A stretch of DNA of 64,000 nucleotides, from contig NZ_CP115396.1 in NCBI RefSeq assembly GCF_027625995.1, forward strand, positions 4,340,501 through 4,404,500, written 5' to 3'. Shown piece after piece: positions 50,587-59,431 of this stretch; position 1 is the first letter of the stretch, and the number at the start of each line of letters is the position of its first letter. Source of the DNA: Hymenobacter yonginensis (GTDB taxonomy: Bacteria; Bacteroidota; Bacteroidia; Cytophagales; Hymenobacteraceae). A model generated the notes under the pieces. It made no database searches. It saw nothing but the letters and a program-made list of their open reading frames with translations, and was not told the DNA's origin. The position numbers were made by a program, and so were the translations under genes.

Positions 50587-51417
50587 ATGGCCGAGAGCAA
50601 AGACAAACCGGGTACGGGCCGTCATGCTAACCGAATCAGCAGCATTCTTGTCACCCAGCCTAAGCCCACCAATGATGTGTCGCCTTATTTCTCCATTGCG
50701 GAGAAGTACGGTATCAAAGTGGATTTCCGGGAATTTATTGACGTTCAGCCGGTTTCGTATAAAGATTTTCGTAAGGAAAAAGTAAATATTCTGGAACACA
50801 CGGCGGTGATTTTCACCAGCCGCAATGCCGTCGACCACTTCTTCCGCATCTGCCAGGAAGCCAAGCTGGAGATGCCGGCCGAGATGAAGTATTTCTGCAT
50901 CTCCGAGCAGACTGCTAACTACCTGCAGAAGTATATCGTGCTGCGCAAGCGCAAGCTGTTTGTTGGCCAGCGTACCGCAGTCGACCTGTTCGAGGTGATC
51001 AAGAAGCATAAGACGGAGAAGTTCCTGTATCCGTGCTCCGACATCCGTAAGGACGATATTCCAGAGTTCATGCGGGCCAACGGCTTCAAGTTCACGGAAG
51101 CCGTCATCTACCGCACCGTCGCCAGCGACCTGTCGGATCTGTCGGATGTGAAGTACGACTGCATCGCCTTCTTCAGCCCTTCCGGCATCAGCTCGCTGTT
51201 CATCAATTTCCCTGATTTCGAACAGAATGGCACGCGTATCGCCGCTTTCGGCCCCACCACTGCCAAAGCCGTGATAGACGCCGGGCTAGAACTGGATATC
51301 GAAGCGCCCCATCCCAATGCGCCGTCCATGACCGGTGCCATCGAGGCGTACATCCGCCACCACCACAGCCCGGACGTAGGCAAGGAGAAAAATAAGTCGG
51401 GCAAGCAAAGCGCTTAG
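50587..51417 (+). CDS. hemD: uroporphyrinogen-III synthase (HemD)
   Basis: 276 residues, two alpha/beta lobes joined by a linker. SSILVTQPKPTNDVSPYF opens lobe 1, VIFTSRNAVDHFFRI and YFCISEQTANYLQ follow, and lobe 2 has FLYPCSDIRKDDI, AVIYRTV, DCIAFFSPSGISSLF and RIAAFGPTTAKAV. These are HemD hallmarks. It cyclises hydroxymethylbilane to uroporphyrinogen III in tetrapyrrole synthesis. In Cytophagales it often precedes the PorP/GldK genes; the strong terminator after it argues that it is not co-transcribed with them here. Confidence 0.85.
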   Translation: MAESKDKPGTGRHANRISSILVTQPKPTNDVSPYFSIAEKYGIKVDFREFIDVQPVSYKDFRKEKVNILEHTAVIFTSRNAVDHFFRICQEAKLEMPAEMKYFCISEQTANYLQKYIVLRKRKLFVGQRTAVDLFEVIKKHKTEKFLYPCSDIRKDDIPEFMRANGFKFTEAVIYRTVASDLSDLSDVKYDCIAFFSPSGISSLFINFPDFEQNGTRIAAFGPTTAKAVIDAGLELDIEAPHPNAPSMTGAIEAYIRHHHSPDVGKEKNKSGKQSA

Positions 51418-51425
51418 CCAAAATG

Positions 51426-51457
51426 AAAGAGGAAGCCGTTAATTCTGCTTCCTCTTT
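51426..51457 (+). terminator. terminator of hemD
   Basis: AAAGAGGAAGC/GCTTCCTCTTT 11-base stem with a 10-base loop, followed by TTTGTTTTTT. Confidence 0.85.
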
Positions 51458-51474
51458 TTGTTTTTTGCTCAGGA

Positions 51475-51505
51475 TTTGTTGCACAGGGTTTTTTCCATAC
51501 ATTTG
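51475..51505 (+). promoter_or_regulatory. consensus promoter of the PorP-like gene
   Basis: TTTG (51475-51478), 19 bases, TACATTTG (51498-51505): the best -33/-7 match in the window. The ATG is 56 bases downstream. Confidence 0.75.
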
Positions 51506-51561
51506 GAAACACCTTACGTTACCTTACCCTTCTTGTAACGAACCCAAAATCAAGACTTTCT

Positions 51562-52551
51562 ATGAAAGGAACTCTACTTTCTTTGCTATTTCTGACTGCG
51601 GCTGCAGGTACCGCTTTTGGCCAGCAGCAACCCCAGTTTACGCACTATGGCTTCAATGGTATGTACCTCAATCCTGCTTACGCAGGCATTAAAGGGCAAG
51701 GAGAGATAACTACAATCGGGCGTTACCAATACCTGGGGTACAATGCGTCATTCGACGATGGTGGCTCCCCCCAAACCGGCCTTCTCACCGCTTCGCTGCC
51801 GGTTCGGGCTATTGGTGGGGGCCTTGGGCTGAGCGTGAGCTACGATAAATTCGCCGTAATGAAAATGGTGAATGCGCAGCTTTCGTATTCCAAGCACATA
51901 AAAGTAGGCGAAGGGACGCTGGGCTTGGGTATCCAAGGGTTGTTCAACAACCTGAGCAGCGGTAAGCACCGCTTTATCGACCCCAATGATCCGAGTGTGC
52001 CATTGGAAGGCTCTGATAATAAGTTTGATGTAGGCGCTGGCCTGTGGTACGAGTCGCCTACGCTTTACGCTGGTCTGAGCGCCAACAACCTGCTGCGCTC
52101 CAAATACAGATTCAGGAGCGAAGCTGGCGACAACACCGCCCAGTTCATTGCTGAAAACCATTCGTACCTGACTGCCGGCTACAATATCGAAGCGTCTTCT
52201 TCCGTTGTGGTAACACCCTCTGTATTAGTGAAGATGGTGATGCCCGGTAAGTTTGGCGACAGCGGCAAGTTTACGTTCAAAAACAACTCATACGAGGCAA
52301 ACGTCCGGGCGACGTTCAACGACAAGTTCTGGGGTGGCCTCGGCTACCGCTACCAGGAATCCTTCACGGGCATGGCTGGCCTGGCGCTGGCCAAGGATAA
52401 CGCACTGCGAATCGGTTATGCGTTTGATTTTGTTGCATTTAACCAAGATGCTCGTGCACTCAGCTCGCACGAGATTATGCTGTCCTACCGTCTGCCCAAG
52501 CCTGGTATGCTCATCCGGCCGGCCATCCGTACGCCACGGTATAGTTTCTAG
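51562..52551 (+). CDS. PorP/SprF family outer-membrane protein
   Basis: 329 residues. Signal peptide (LLFLTAAAGTAFG), then the family start QQPQFTHYGFNGMYLNPAYA, a beta-barrel-like body (GLGLSVSYDKFAVMKMVN, VGAGLWYESPTLYAGLS) and an aromatic end (RTPRYSF). PorP/SprF proteins help attach T9SS cargo or form the outer-membrane side of the machine. Here it directly precedes gldK, as in the porPKLMN operons of Porphyromonas. A 236-base spacer, GC-poor and with a candidate promoter, separates it from gldK, so the two may be transcribed separately. Confidence 0.9.
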   Translation: MKGTLLSLLFLTAAAGTAFGQQQPQFTHYGFNGMYLNPAYAGIKGQGEITTIGRYQYLGYNASFDDGGSPQTGLLTASLPVRAIGGGLGLSVSYDKFAVMKMVNAQLSYSKHIKVGEGTLGLGIQGLFNNLSSGKHRFIDPNDPSVPLEGSDNKFDVGAGLWYESPTLYAGLSANNLLRSKYRFRSEAGDNTAQFIAENHSYLTAGYNIEASSSVVVTPSVLVKMVMPGKFGDSGKFTFKNNSYEANVRATFNDKFWGGLGYRYQESFTGMAGLALAKDNALRIGYAFDFVAFNQDARALSSHEIMLSYRLPKPGMLIRPAIRTPRYSF

Positions 52552-52787
52552 ACTTTTTGGCTGTAGTGGACCGTTTCGGTGCCCTGATTATGTGGAGAAA
52601 GGATTTCTGAGCCGCGCGCACTAACTCATTGCCCGTCATCGTTTAACTGGCATTACCGTCAGTTCGTAGACAAACGGCCGGCATTGAGCGATAGGCTTGC
52701 GCACGAACGTAAGTTTCGCTAGATTTGCCAGCTCACAAAATTGTAATCTTCGGATATCGCCGGCTCAACAGTCATTTTCTTCCTAAC

Positions 52788-53807
52788 ATGAACAAGTTTC
52801 TCTTATTGCCTCTCGTTGCCATTTCGGCTCTGATTTTGGGAGGCTGTGGTTTTGGCAAGGGCCCGCAGGGTGACCTCGTCGGAGCAGAGGACCGTCCCGA
52901 GTTCAATCCTCAGGAAGTTCCTTTCGGCATGGTTCCCTGCCCCGGTGGTACGTTCCACATGGGCCAGACCGACCAGGATATATCAGCATCTATGGTGAAC
53001 ATGAACAAGCAGGTAACTATTGCCGGCTTCTACATGGACGAGACTGAAATTACCAACAACGAATACCGTCAGTTCATGAATGCCATCCGGCAGGACTCAA
53101 TTGACGTGTTGGGCGAGGAATATGTGATGACTGAGCTGTACCCCGACACTACGGTGTGGGTGCGCGACTTCACCTACCACATGGGTGACCCGCTGATGGA
53201 GTACTACTACACCCACCCGGCTTTCGATGACTATCCCGTAGTGGGGGTTGACTGGTTTGCTGCCAAGTACTTCTGCAACTGGCGCACCAAAAACAAAAAC
53301 GCCGCCAACGAAGAAGCCGGTCTGGCCCCAACGCCAAACTTCCGCCTGCCTTCGGAAGCTGAGTGGGAATACGCCGCCCGCGGTGGCCGCGACCTGGCTA
53401 CGTACCCATGGGGTGGCCCATACCTGCGCAACTCCAAGGGTTGCATGCTGGCCAACTTCAAGCCCGGCCGTGGCGACTACGCTTCGGATGGCTACGCTTA
53501 CACCTCGCCGGTAGGCTCGTTCTTCCCGAACGACTTCGGCCTGTACGATATGTCGGGCAACGTATCGGAGTGGTGCGATGATGCTTACATGGAAGCCTCG
53601 GTGCCGGTAGTATGGGACATGAACCCCACCAACCCGGACGACAACGAGCCCCGCAAAGTAGTGCGCGGCGGTTCGTGGAAAGACATTGCGTACTTCCTCG
53701 AAACCGGCACTCGTAACTTCGAATACCAGGATTCTTCGCGCTCCTTTATTGGTTTCCGCACGGCCATGATTCAGATCGGCATGGGAACCAACAACAGCCT
53801 CAACTAA
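52788..53807 (+). CDS. gldK: T9SS ring lipoprotein GldK/PorK
   Basis: 339 residues from the ATG that opens the lipoprotein signal (ISALILGGC); the longer frame begins in the promoter region. An FGE-sulfatase (SUMF1-like) fold follows: GFYMDETEITNNEYRQFM, VVGVDWFAAKYFCNW, FRLPSEAEWEYAARGG, GLYDMSGNVSEW, KVVRGGSWKD and FIGFRTAM. In gliding Bacteroidota this protein, without the formylglycine activity, forms the periplasmic ring with GldN. The upstream TTTG...TAATCTTCG is a possible promoter with short spacing. gldL follows after 87 bases. Confidence 0.93.
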   Translation: MNKFLLLPLVAISALILGGCGFGKGPQGDLVGAEDRPEFNPQEVPFGMVPCPGGTFHMGQTDQDISASMVNMNKQVTIAGFYMDETEITNNEYRQFMNAIRQDSIDVLGEEYVMTELYPDTTVWVRDFTYHMGDPLMEYYYTHPAFDDYPVVGVDWFAAKYFCNWRTKNKNAANEEAGLAPTPNFRLPSEAEWEYAARGGRDLATYPWGGPYLRNSKGCMLANFKPGRGDYASDGYAYTSPVGSFFPNDFGLYDMSGNVSEWCDDAYMEASVPVVWDMNPTNPDDNEPRKVVRGGSWKDIAYFLETGTRNFEYQDSSRSFIGFRTAMIQIGMGTNNSLN

Positions 53808-53894
53808 GAACCGCTCTGCTTTCGCAGCAAATTCCCTACCCCGAGTTTTTCGCGTTTTCAACCAACCATCACTTCTTTCCAACAATCAATTCAC

Positions 53895-54704
53895 ATGGCA
53901 GCTAAAGGCGGTAACTTCCTCTATGATGTACTTATGCCCAAGATTTATGGCATCGGGGCCGCAGTCGTAATCATCGGGGCACTATTCAAGATTCAGCACT
54001 GGAAAGGAGCTGACATTATGCTAATCGTAGGCCTCGGTACCGAAGCCGTTATTTTCTTTCTGAGCGCTTTCCAGCCACAGGCTAAAGAGCACGACTGGTC
54101 TTTGGTATATCCAGAGCTGTCGGAAGGCTATGACCCTTCGACCAACAGCAACAACCGTTTCGTAGAAGAGAATAACAGCAAAGGTCTCACGCGCAAGCTG
54201 GACGACATGCTGAAAGATGCTAACGTGACTCCAGAGGCTATTTCCTCGCTGGGCCAGGGCCTGAACCGCCTGAGCACCACCACGCAGCAGCTCTCGACCC
54301 TCGGCGACGCTACCAGCGCTACCGACGAGTACACCGCCAAAGTTCGCTCGGCTGCTACGTCGCTGGAGCGCATCAACGAAGCCTACTCCAACACGGCTCA
54401 GGCCATGGGCGCTATGGCCGATGCCACCAAGGATGCCAAGGAGTACCACGTACAGGTGCAGAACGTAACCAAGAATCTGGGCGCTCTGAACGCAGTGTAC
54501 GAAATGGAACTGCAGGATGCCAACACGCACCTTAAGTCCATGAACCAGTTCTATGGCACGCTCAGCCAGGCCATGCAGAACATGACCGAAGCCGGCAAAG
54601 ACACCGAGAAATTCAAAGACGAAGTGGCGGCCCTCACCGGCAACCTGAACTCGCTCAACCGGGTGTACGGCAACATGCTGAACGCCATGCGTGCCACCAG
54701 CTAA
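53895..54704 (+). CDS. gldL: T9SS inner-membrane motor protein GldL/PorL
   Basis: 269 residues. Two N-terminal helices: IYGIGAAVVIIGALFKIQHW and MLIVGLGTEAVIFFLSAF, the second with the conserved membrane Glu (E50) proposed to carry protons. A long helical, Asn/Thr-rich cytoplasmic tail follows, with repeats of the type LNRLSTTTQQLSTLGDA and NKLGALNAVY-like segments. With GldM it forms the proton-driven motor that powers secretion and gliding. gldM begins 59 bases later. No hairpin separates them, unlike most gene pairs in this window. Confidence 0.95.
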   Translation: MAAKGGNFLYDVLMPKIYGIGAAVVIIGALFKIQHWKGADIMLIVGLGTEAVIFFLSAFQPQAKEHDWSLVYPELSEGYDPSTNSNNRFVEENNSKGLTRKLDDMLKDANVTPEAISSLGQGLNRLSTTTQQLSTLGDATSATDEYTAKVRSAATSLERINEAYSNTAQAMGAMADATKDAKEYHVQVQNVTKNLGALNAVYEMELQDANTHLKSMNQFYGTLSQAMQNMTEAGKDTEKFKDEVAALTGNLNSLNRVYGNMLNAMRATS

Positions 54705-54763
54705 GGCTGGCGCAACGCGAGGAAAATTTCGGTCCCACCCTTACATATAGATAGGCAGACACG

Positions 54764-56350
54764 ATGGCGGGAGGTAAAGAAACTCCACGGCAGAAGATGA
54801 TTGGCATGATGTACCTGGTACTGACTGCACTTCTGGCCCTTCAAGTAAACTCAGCAATTCTGCTCAAGTTCAAATTTTTGGATGACAGCCTTTTCGGCAT
54901 CAACGAAAAGGTATCGAAATCCAATGATGGCACGGTTAAAGGCATTGCAGCCCAGGTTGAAAAAAACCGCAATACTGCCGCCGACGTTGCCGTTCTGAAG
55001 CAGAGCGAAGAAATTCGGGAGCGTACCAAGCAGATGATTGATTATCTGCGCGGTGTACGCGACAAACTCGTAACGGCCACGGAAAACACCAAAGGCAAGA
55101 ACGAGTACAAAAACATGAGCGCCGAAGACAAGGTGGCCATCACCATGCTCGGCGGCAAAAAAGACGGTGCAGCCTATGAGATGAAGAACAAACTCAACGA
55201 GTATTCTTCTTACATCAAGACGTTTGTACCCGGTGCCGAGCCGCTGGCTCTCGATGCCAAGGACGACAAGATGGTGACTGATCCGGAGCAGCGCTCCAAG
55301 AACTTCGCCGAGTTGAACTTCGAGAACACGCCGCTGGTAGCTGCTTTGGCTACGTTGTCGCAGAAAGAAACCGAAGTATTGAAGTACGAGTCGGATGCTC
55401 TGGCTGCACAATCGGCTAAAGTAGGTGGCAACATCATCGTATTCGACAAAGTAGGCGCTTTCGCCTCCGCTGAGTCGAACACGGTAGCTGCTGGCACTAA
55501 GTACAAGGCAGAACTGTTCCTGACGGCTTCGGCTACGGGCTTGCGTCCTACCATGACCCTGAACGGCTCGCCTCTTTCGGTTGATGCTTCTACCGGCAAA
55601 GGCAAAGTGGAATTCACGGCTCGTCCGGGTTCTTTTGACGCCGCTGGCAACGCCAAGGCGCAGTGGACCGGTACTATCCGCTTTAAGCAGAACGGCCGCG
55701 ACACCACGTTTAAAGTGACGGTTCCTTACACCGTAACCAAGCCTGTAATGCAGATCCAGTCGGCTTCGGTGCAGGCGCTGTATTTCAAGTGCGGCAACAA
55801 GCTGAGCGTACAGGTTCCTGCCCTGGGTGCCCAGTACGATCCAAGCTTCTCGGCTTCGGGTGCTTCTACCATCAAAGGTTCGGCTAAGGGCGAAGTAACG
55901 CTGGTGCCAAACTCGCGCGAAGTAACCCTGAGCGTAAGCAGCGGCGGCAACCCAATCGGCTCGCAGACTTTCCAAGTTCGCCCGATTCCAAAGCCGGAGA
56001 TTAAGTGCATCGTTGGTGGCCGCGAGGCAAACGAAAAGCAAGGCACGCCTATCACGGCTGTGCGCAACATGAGCCTGAAGGCCGTTCCGGATGCTGGTTT
56101 CGCTACGTTCCTGCCCGAAGATGCTCGTTACCGGGTAACGCGCTACGAAGTAACGCTGGTACGTGGTAAGCGTCCGGCTATGCCGACGCGCACGGTCAAC
56201 GGTCCTGACGTTAGCCTGAACGACGTAGTAAACTCGGCCCGCGAAGGCGACCGTCTGTACATCGAAGTGAAAGAAGTTCAGCGCATGAACTTCCAGGGCA
56301 ACACCGAGCAGGTAAACGTGTCGAAGCAGTTCAACGTGCCGTTGCTGTAA
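54764..56350 (+). CDS. gldM: T9SS motor/periplasmic shaft protein GldM/PorM
   Basis: 528 residues. MAGGKETPRQKMIGMMYLVL starts the single helix (about 14-34), preceded by the conserved PRQKMI segment. The periplasmic part begins with a helical domain (FGINEKVSKSNDGTVKGIA) and continues with immunoglobulin-like beta domains (about 220-510), ending VSKQFNVPLL. It spans the periplasm from the GldL motor to the GldKN ring. Codon use here and in gldL is more relaxed (GCT, GTA) than in the flanking housekeeping genes. Confidence 0.95.
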   Translation: MAGGKETPRQKMIGMMYLVLTALLALQVNSAILLKFKFLDDSLFGINEKVSKSNDGTVKGIAAQVEKNRNTAADVAVLKQSEEIRERTKQMIDYLRGVRDKLVTATENTKGKNEYKNMSAEDKVAITMLGGKKDGAAYEMKNKLNEYSSYIKTFVPGAEPLALDAKDDKMVTDPEQRSKNFAELNFENTPLVAALATLSQKETEVLKYESDALAAQSAKVGGNIIVFDKVGAFASAESNTVAAGTKYKAELFLTASATGLRPTMTLNGSPLSVDASTGKGKVEFTARPGSFDAAGNAKAQWTGTIRFKQNGRDTTFKVTVPYTVTKPVMQIQSASVQALYFKCGNKLSVQVPALGAQYDPSFSASGASTIKGSAKGEVTLVPNSREVTLSVSSGGNPIGSQTFQVRPIPKPEIKCIVGGREANEKQGTPITAVRNMSLKAVPDAGFATFLPEDARYRVTRYEVTLVRGKRPAMPTRTVNGPDVSLNDVVNSAREGDRLYIEVKEVQRMNFQGNTEQVNVSKQFNVPLL

Positions 56351-56395
56351 GCTGTAGTTGGTGAACTAAAAAGGGGCGATTCGCTTTCACGCATT

Positions 56396-57271
56396 ATGAA
56401 CAAGGTTCTCTCTTTCGCTGTCTTGGCTGCCGGCCTCACCCTTTCGGGGGCGGCTTCGGCTCAGGAACAAGCCACCACCGCGAGCAGCAATGGCTCGTAC
56501 CGTCCGATCCCGAACTCGGATATCATGTTCCGCAAGACCATCTGGCGGGCCGTGGATCTGCGCGAGAAGCAGAACAAGCCCATGTTCTCGGAGGGTAAAG
56601 AAATCAGCCGGGTTATCATCGAAGCCGTGAAGCGCGGTGAGCTGGTAGCCTATCGCAACGATTCGCTGACCACGACCTTCACCGGCAACGAGGTAACGTC
56701 GAATATGTCGTATGCCGAATCGAATGCTGGCCTGAGCGACGAAGAACGCGCTGCTGGCTTCTCTGAGGATACGGGTGACGACTGGGGCGCTGCACCGAAG
56801 AAAAAGGGCGCAAAGCCTGTTGCCAAGAAGCCTGTTGCGCCGCCAAGCTACGAGTACCGCTATAAGGACTTGTATCAGATGGAACTGAAGGAGGATATGA
56901 TCTTCGACAAGAAACGGTCGCGGATGTATCACGATATCAAGACCATCACGCTGCTGGTGCCTTCCACGCTGAGCTCCAATGCCTCGGGCATTGAAAAGCC
57001 CATCGGTACGTTCAAGTACAGCGACCTGGTGAAGGTGTTCCGCAATAATCCGGACAAAGCCATCTGGTTTAACTCGCAGAACGATGCCCAGCACAAGAAC
57101 CTCGCTGATGCATTTGAGCTGTGGCTGTTCAACTCGTACATCGTGAAGGTGTCCAACCCGAATGATGCTCGTCTGGACGAAATCTATGGCGGTCAGCAAC
57201 AGGGTATCCTTGCTTCGCAGCAGGCGGCTTCCGACCTCATCGAGTACGAGTACAACCTGTGGTCTTTCTAA
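56396..57271 (+). CDS. gldN: T9SS ring protein GldN/PorN
   Basis: 291 residues. Signal peptide (VLAAGLTLSGAASAQEQ), then RPIPNSDIMFRKTIWRAVDL, the family's conserved opening, and a C-terminal part with YHDIKTITLLVPST, DLVKVFRNNPDKAIWFNSQN and SYIVKVSNPNDARLDEIY. It forms the periplasmic ring with GldK. A low-complexity Lys/Pro insert (KKKGAKPVAKKPVAPPS, about residues 141-157) lies between the two halves. The operon ends here, at degenerate repeats and a strong terminator. Confidence 0.93.
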   Translation: MNKVLSFAVLAAGLTLSGAASAQEQATTASSNGSYRPIPNSDIMFRKTIWRAVDLREKQNKPMFSEGKEISRVIIEAVKRGELVAYRNDSLTTTFTGNEVTSNMSYAESNAGLSDEERAAGFSEDTGDDWGAAPKKKGAKPVAKKPVAPPSYEYRYKDLYQMELKEDMIFDKKRSRMYHDIKTITLLVPSTLSSNASGIEKPIGTFKYSDLVKVFRNNPDKAIWFNSQNDAQHKNLADAFELWLFNSYIVKVSNPNDARLDEIYGGQQQGILASQQAASDLIEYEYNLWSF

Positions 57272-57274
57272 ATC

Positions 57275-57312
57275 ACGGATTTAGCCGGATTTATCGGATT
57301 ACACAGATTTTG
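57275..57312. repeat. degenerate GGATT repeats
   Basis: AATCACGGATTTAGCCGGATTTATCGGATT consists of spaced (C/T)GGATT units; a related stretch lies at 59222-59268 (GCTGATT units) and its complement at 59396-59432. The three flank gldN and uvrC. Confidence 0.5.
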
Positions 57313-57333
57313 TAGTCGATTCGCTTTGTACAG

Positions 57334-57367
57334 AAAAGCCCCAACCAGTTTGCTGGTTGGGGCTTTT
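57334..57367. terminator. bidirectional terminator between gldN and uvrC
   Basis: Perfect 15-base stem AAAAGCCCCAACCAG/CTGGTTGGGGCTTTT with loop TTTG, flanked by A and T runs. Confidence 0.9.
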
Positions 57368-57397
57368 TCGTTGATTGTTGCGCTTCGTGAAACCGAG

Positions 57398-59221
57398 CTA
57401 TTCGGCGGCGGGGGTTGGCGTTTCCTGCTCGCTGAAGTACATGAGCAGGATGCGGGTTTTGGCTTTGCCTACTTCCTCAACTAGCTGCGCTTCTGTTAGC
57501 TCCTTGATTTTCTTTACGGACTTGAACTTGGTCAGCAGCTTATCTGCCGTGACGGGGCCGAGGCCTTTCACGTCGGTCAGCTCGGTTTTGAGCGTGGCGG
57601 CGTCGCGGCGGCTGCGGTGGAACGTGATACCGAAGCGGTGCACTTCGTCGCGCATGCGCTGGAACAGGCGCAGGGACTCGCTCTTCTTATCGATGTAAAG
57701 CGGGAGCGGGTCGTTGGGGACGTAGATTTCCTCGAGGCGCTTGGCGATGCCAATGACGGCCATTTGGCCCCAGAGGTTCAGGTCTTTCAGGGCCTTTACG
57801 GCCATGCTGAGCTGCCCTTTGCCACCGTCTACGATAACCAGCTGCGGCAGGCTGGCGCCTTCATCCACGAGGCGGCGGTAGCGGCGCGACACCACTTCGT
57901 ACATGGAGTCGAAGTCGTTGGGGCCCACCACGGTTTTGATGTGGTAGTGGCGGTAGTCTTTCTTGCTGGGCTTGGCGTTGCGGAAACACACCATGGCGGC
58001 CACCGGGTTGTCGCCCTGGAAGTTGGAGTTGTCGAAGCATTCGATGTGCTTGGGCAGCTCCGTAAGGCGCAAATCCTTGCGGATGGTTTCCATGATGCGC
58101 ACCTCGTTGAGGTCTTTGCTCCGGTCGTTCATGCTTTCCTTCTCCTTGCGCAGGTACAGTACGTTCTTGATGCTGAGCTCCAGGAGCTTGCGTTTGTCGC
58201 CGATTTGGGGCTGGGCAATGACGACGCCCGGCAACGGCAATGCGGGTATGGCTACGTTAGTCAGAATTTCCTTGCTCTGGCTCTCAAACTCCTCCCGCAT
58301 CTGCATAATCATGGGGGCTAGGATTTCGTCGTCGGGCTCATCGAGCTTCTTGTGCACCTCCACCGACTGAGTCAGGATGATGGAGCCATTCATCACCTTG
58401 AGGTAGTTGATGAAGGCCAGCTTCTCTGTGGAGGCTATGCTGAACACGTCGATGTTGGACAGAGAGGCGTTGACGATAGTACTTTTGCTTTGGAATTCGT
58501 CGAGGCGGTCAAGCTTGATTTTGAACTGGTGGGCCAGCTCGTACTGCATTTCCTGCGCCGCCTGGGTCATTTTATCGCGGAAGTACTGCTTGGGCAGGCG
58601 CAGGTCGCCGTTGAGGATCTGGCGGATCTGCTGGATGTAGCCGTTGTAGGTTTCCTCGTCTTCCTTGGCCACGCAGGGCGCTTTACAGTTGCCGAGGTGA
58701 AACTCCAAGCAGGGCTTGAATTTGCCGGCCTCCACGTTTTCGGGCGAGAGGTTGTAGGTGCAGGTGCGCAGCGGATACAGCGCCCTGATCAGCTCCAGCA
58801 GCAGGTTCATGCCCGTCACGTTGGCGTAGGGGCCGTAGTAGCGGCCGTCGCCGGGGCGCTTGTTGCGGGTCGGAATCAGGCGCGGAAACCGCTCGTTGGT
58901 CAGCAGCAGGTACGGATACGTCTTGCCGTCTTTGAGCAGGATGTTGTACTTGGGCTGGTGCTGCTTGATGAGGTTGTTTTCCAGCAAAAACGCGTCGGAC
59001 TCAGAATCCACGATGGTGAATTCGATGCGCTTGATGTTCTTGACCAGCTGCTGGGTCTTCTTGTTGTGGTCCTGCTTGGTGAAGTAGCTGCTGACACGCT
59101 TGCGCAGGTCAATGGCCTTACCCACGTAGATAATGGTATCCTCGTCGCCGAAATACTTGTACACGCCCGGGCGGTGCGGGAGCTGGCGGATCTGTTCCTG
59201 TAGATGTTCTTTGGCAGCCAT
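57398..59221 (-). CDS. uvrC: UvrABC system protein C
   Basis: 607 residues. GIY-YIG nuclease domain at the N-terminus (RPGVYKYFGDEDTIIYVGKA), a UvrB-interacting UVR segment around residues 205-240, the C-terminal RNase H-like nuclease (HIECFDNSNFQGDNPVAAM, LPQLVIVDGGKGQLSMA) and a helix-hairpin-helix pair (VKGLGPVTADKLLTKF). A Cys cluster (CTYNLSPENVEAGKFKPCLE, then GNCKAPC) matches the UvrC metal-binding site. It makes both incisions in nucleotide excision repair. Monocistronic. Confidence 0.95.
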   Translation of the reverse strand: MAAKEHLQEQIRQLPHRPGVYKYFGDEDTIIYVGKAIDLRKRVSSYFTKQDHNKKTQQLVKNIKRIEFTIVDSESDAFLLENNLIKQHQPKYNILLKDGKTYPYLLLTNERFPRLIPTRNKRPGDGRYYGPYANVTGMNLLLELIRALYPLRTCTYNLSPENVEAGKFKPCLEFHLGNCKAPCVAKEDEETYNGYIQQIRQILNGDLRLPKQYFRDKMTQAAQEMQYELAHQFKIKLDRLDEFQSKSTIVNASLSNIDVFSIASTEKLAFINYLKVMNGSIILTQSVEVHKKLDEPDDEILAPMIMQMREEFESQSKEILTNVAIPALPLPGVVIAQPQIGDKRKLLELSIKNVLYLRKEKESMNDRSKDLNEVRIMETIRKDLRLTELPKHIECFDNSNFQGDNPVAAMVCFRNAKPSKKDYRHYHIKTVVGPNDFDSMYEVVSRRYRRLVDEGASLPQLVIVDGGKGQLSMAVKALKDLNLWGQMAVIGIAKRLEEIYVPNDPLPLYIDKKSESLRLFQRMRDEVHRFGITFHRSRRDAATLKTELTDVKGLGPVTADKLLTKFKSVKKIKELTEAQLVEEVGKAKTRILLMYFSEQETPTPAAE

Positions 59222-59315
59222 GAATCGCTGATTTGCGCTGATTGACGTGATTTCGCTGATTTCTGTGCTCGGTCAGCAGGGGCGGTATACGTACGGAAAC
59301 ATACGGCAGCAAGGC

Positions 59316-59347
59316 AATGCGCTGCATCCTGCAAGTAGCAGCGCATT
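59316..59347. repeat. hairpin upstream of uvrC
   Basis: AATGCGCTGC/GCAGCGCATT, a perfect 10-base stem with a 12-base loop, between the uvrC start and the PBP terminator. Confidence 0.6.
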
Positions 59348-59359
59348 AAACACAACAAA

Positions 59360-59388
59360 AAACCTGACCGGTTTATCCGGTCAGGTTT
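59360..59388 (-). terminator. terminator of the PBP gene
   Basis: Perfect 12-base stem AAACCTGACCGG/CCGGTCAGGTTT with a 5-base loop, followed on the minus strand by a TTTTTTG run. Confidence 0.85.
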
Positions 59389-59431
59389 GTGAAAAATCTG
59401 CGTAATCAACCTAAGCTGCAATATCTGTGAT

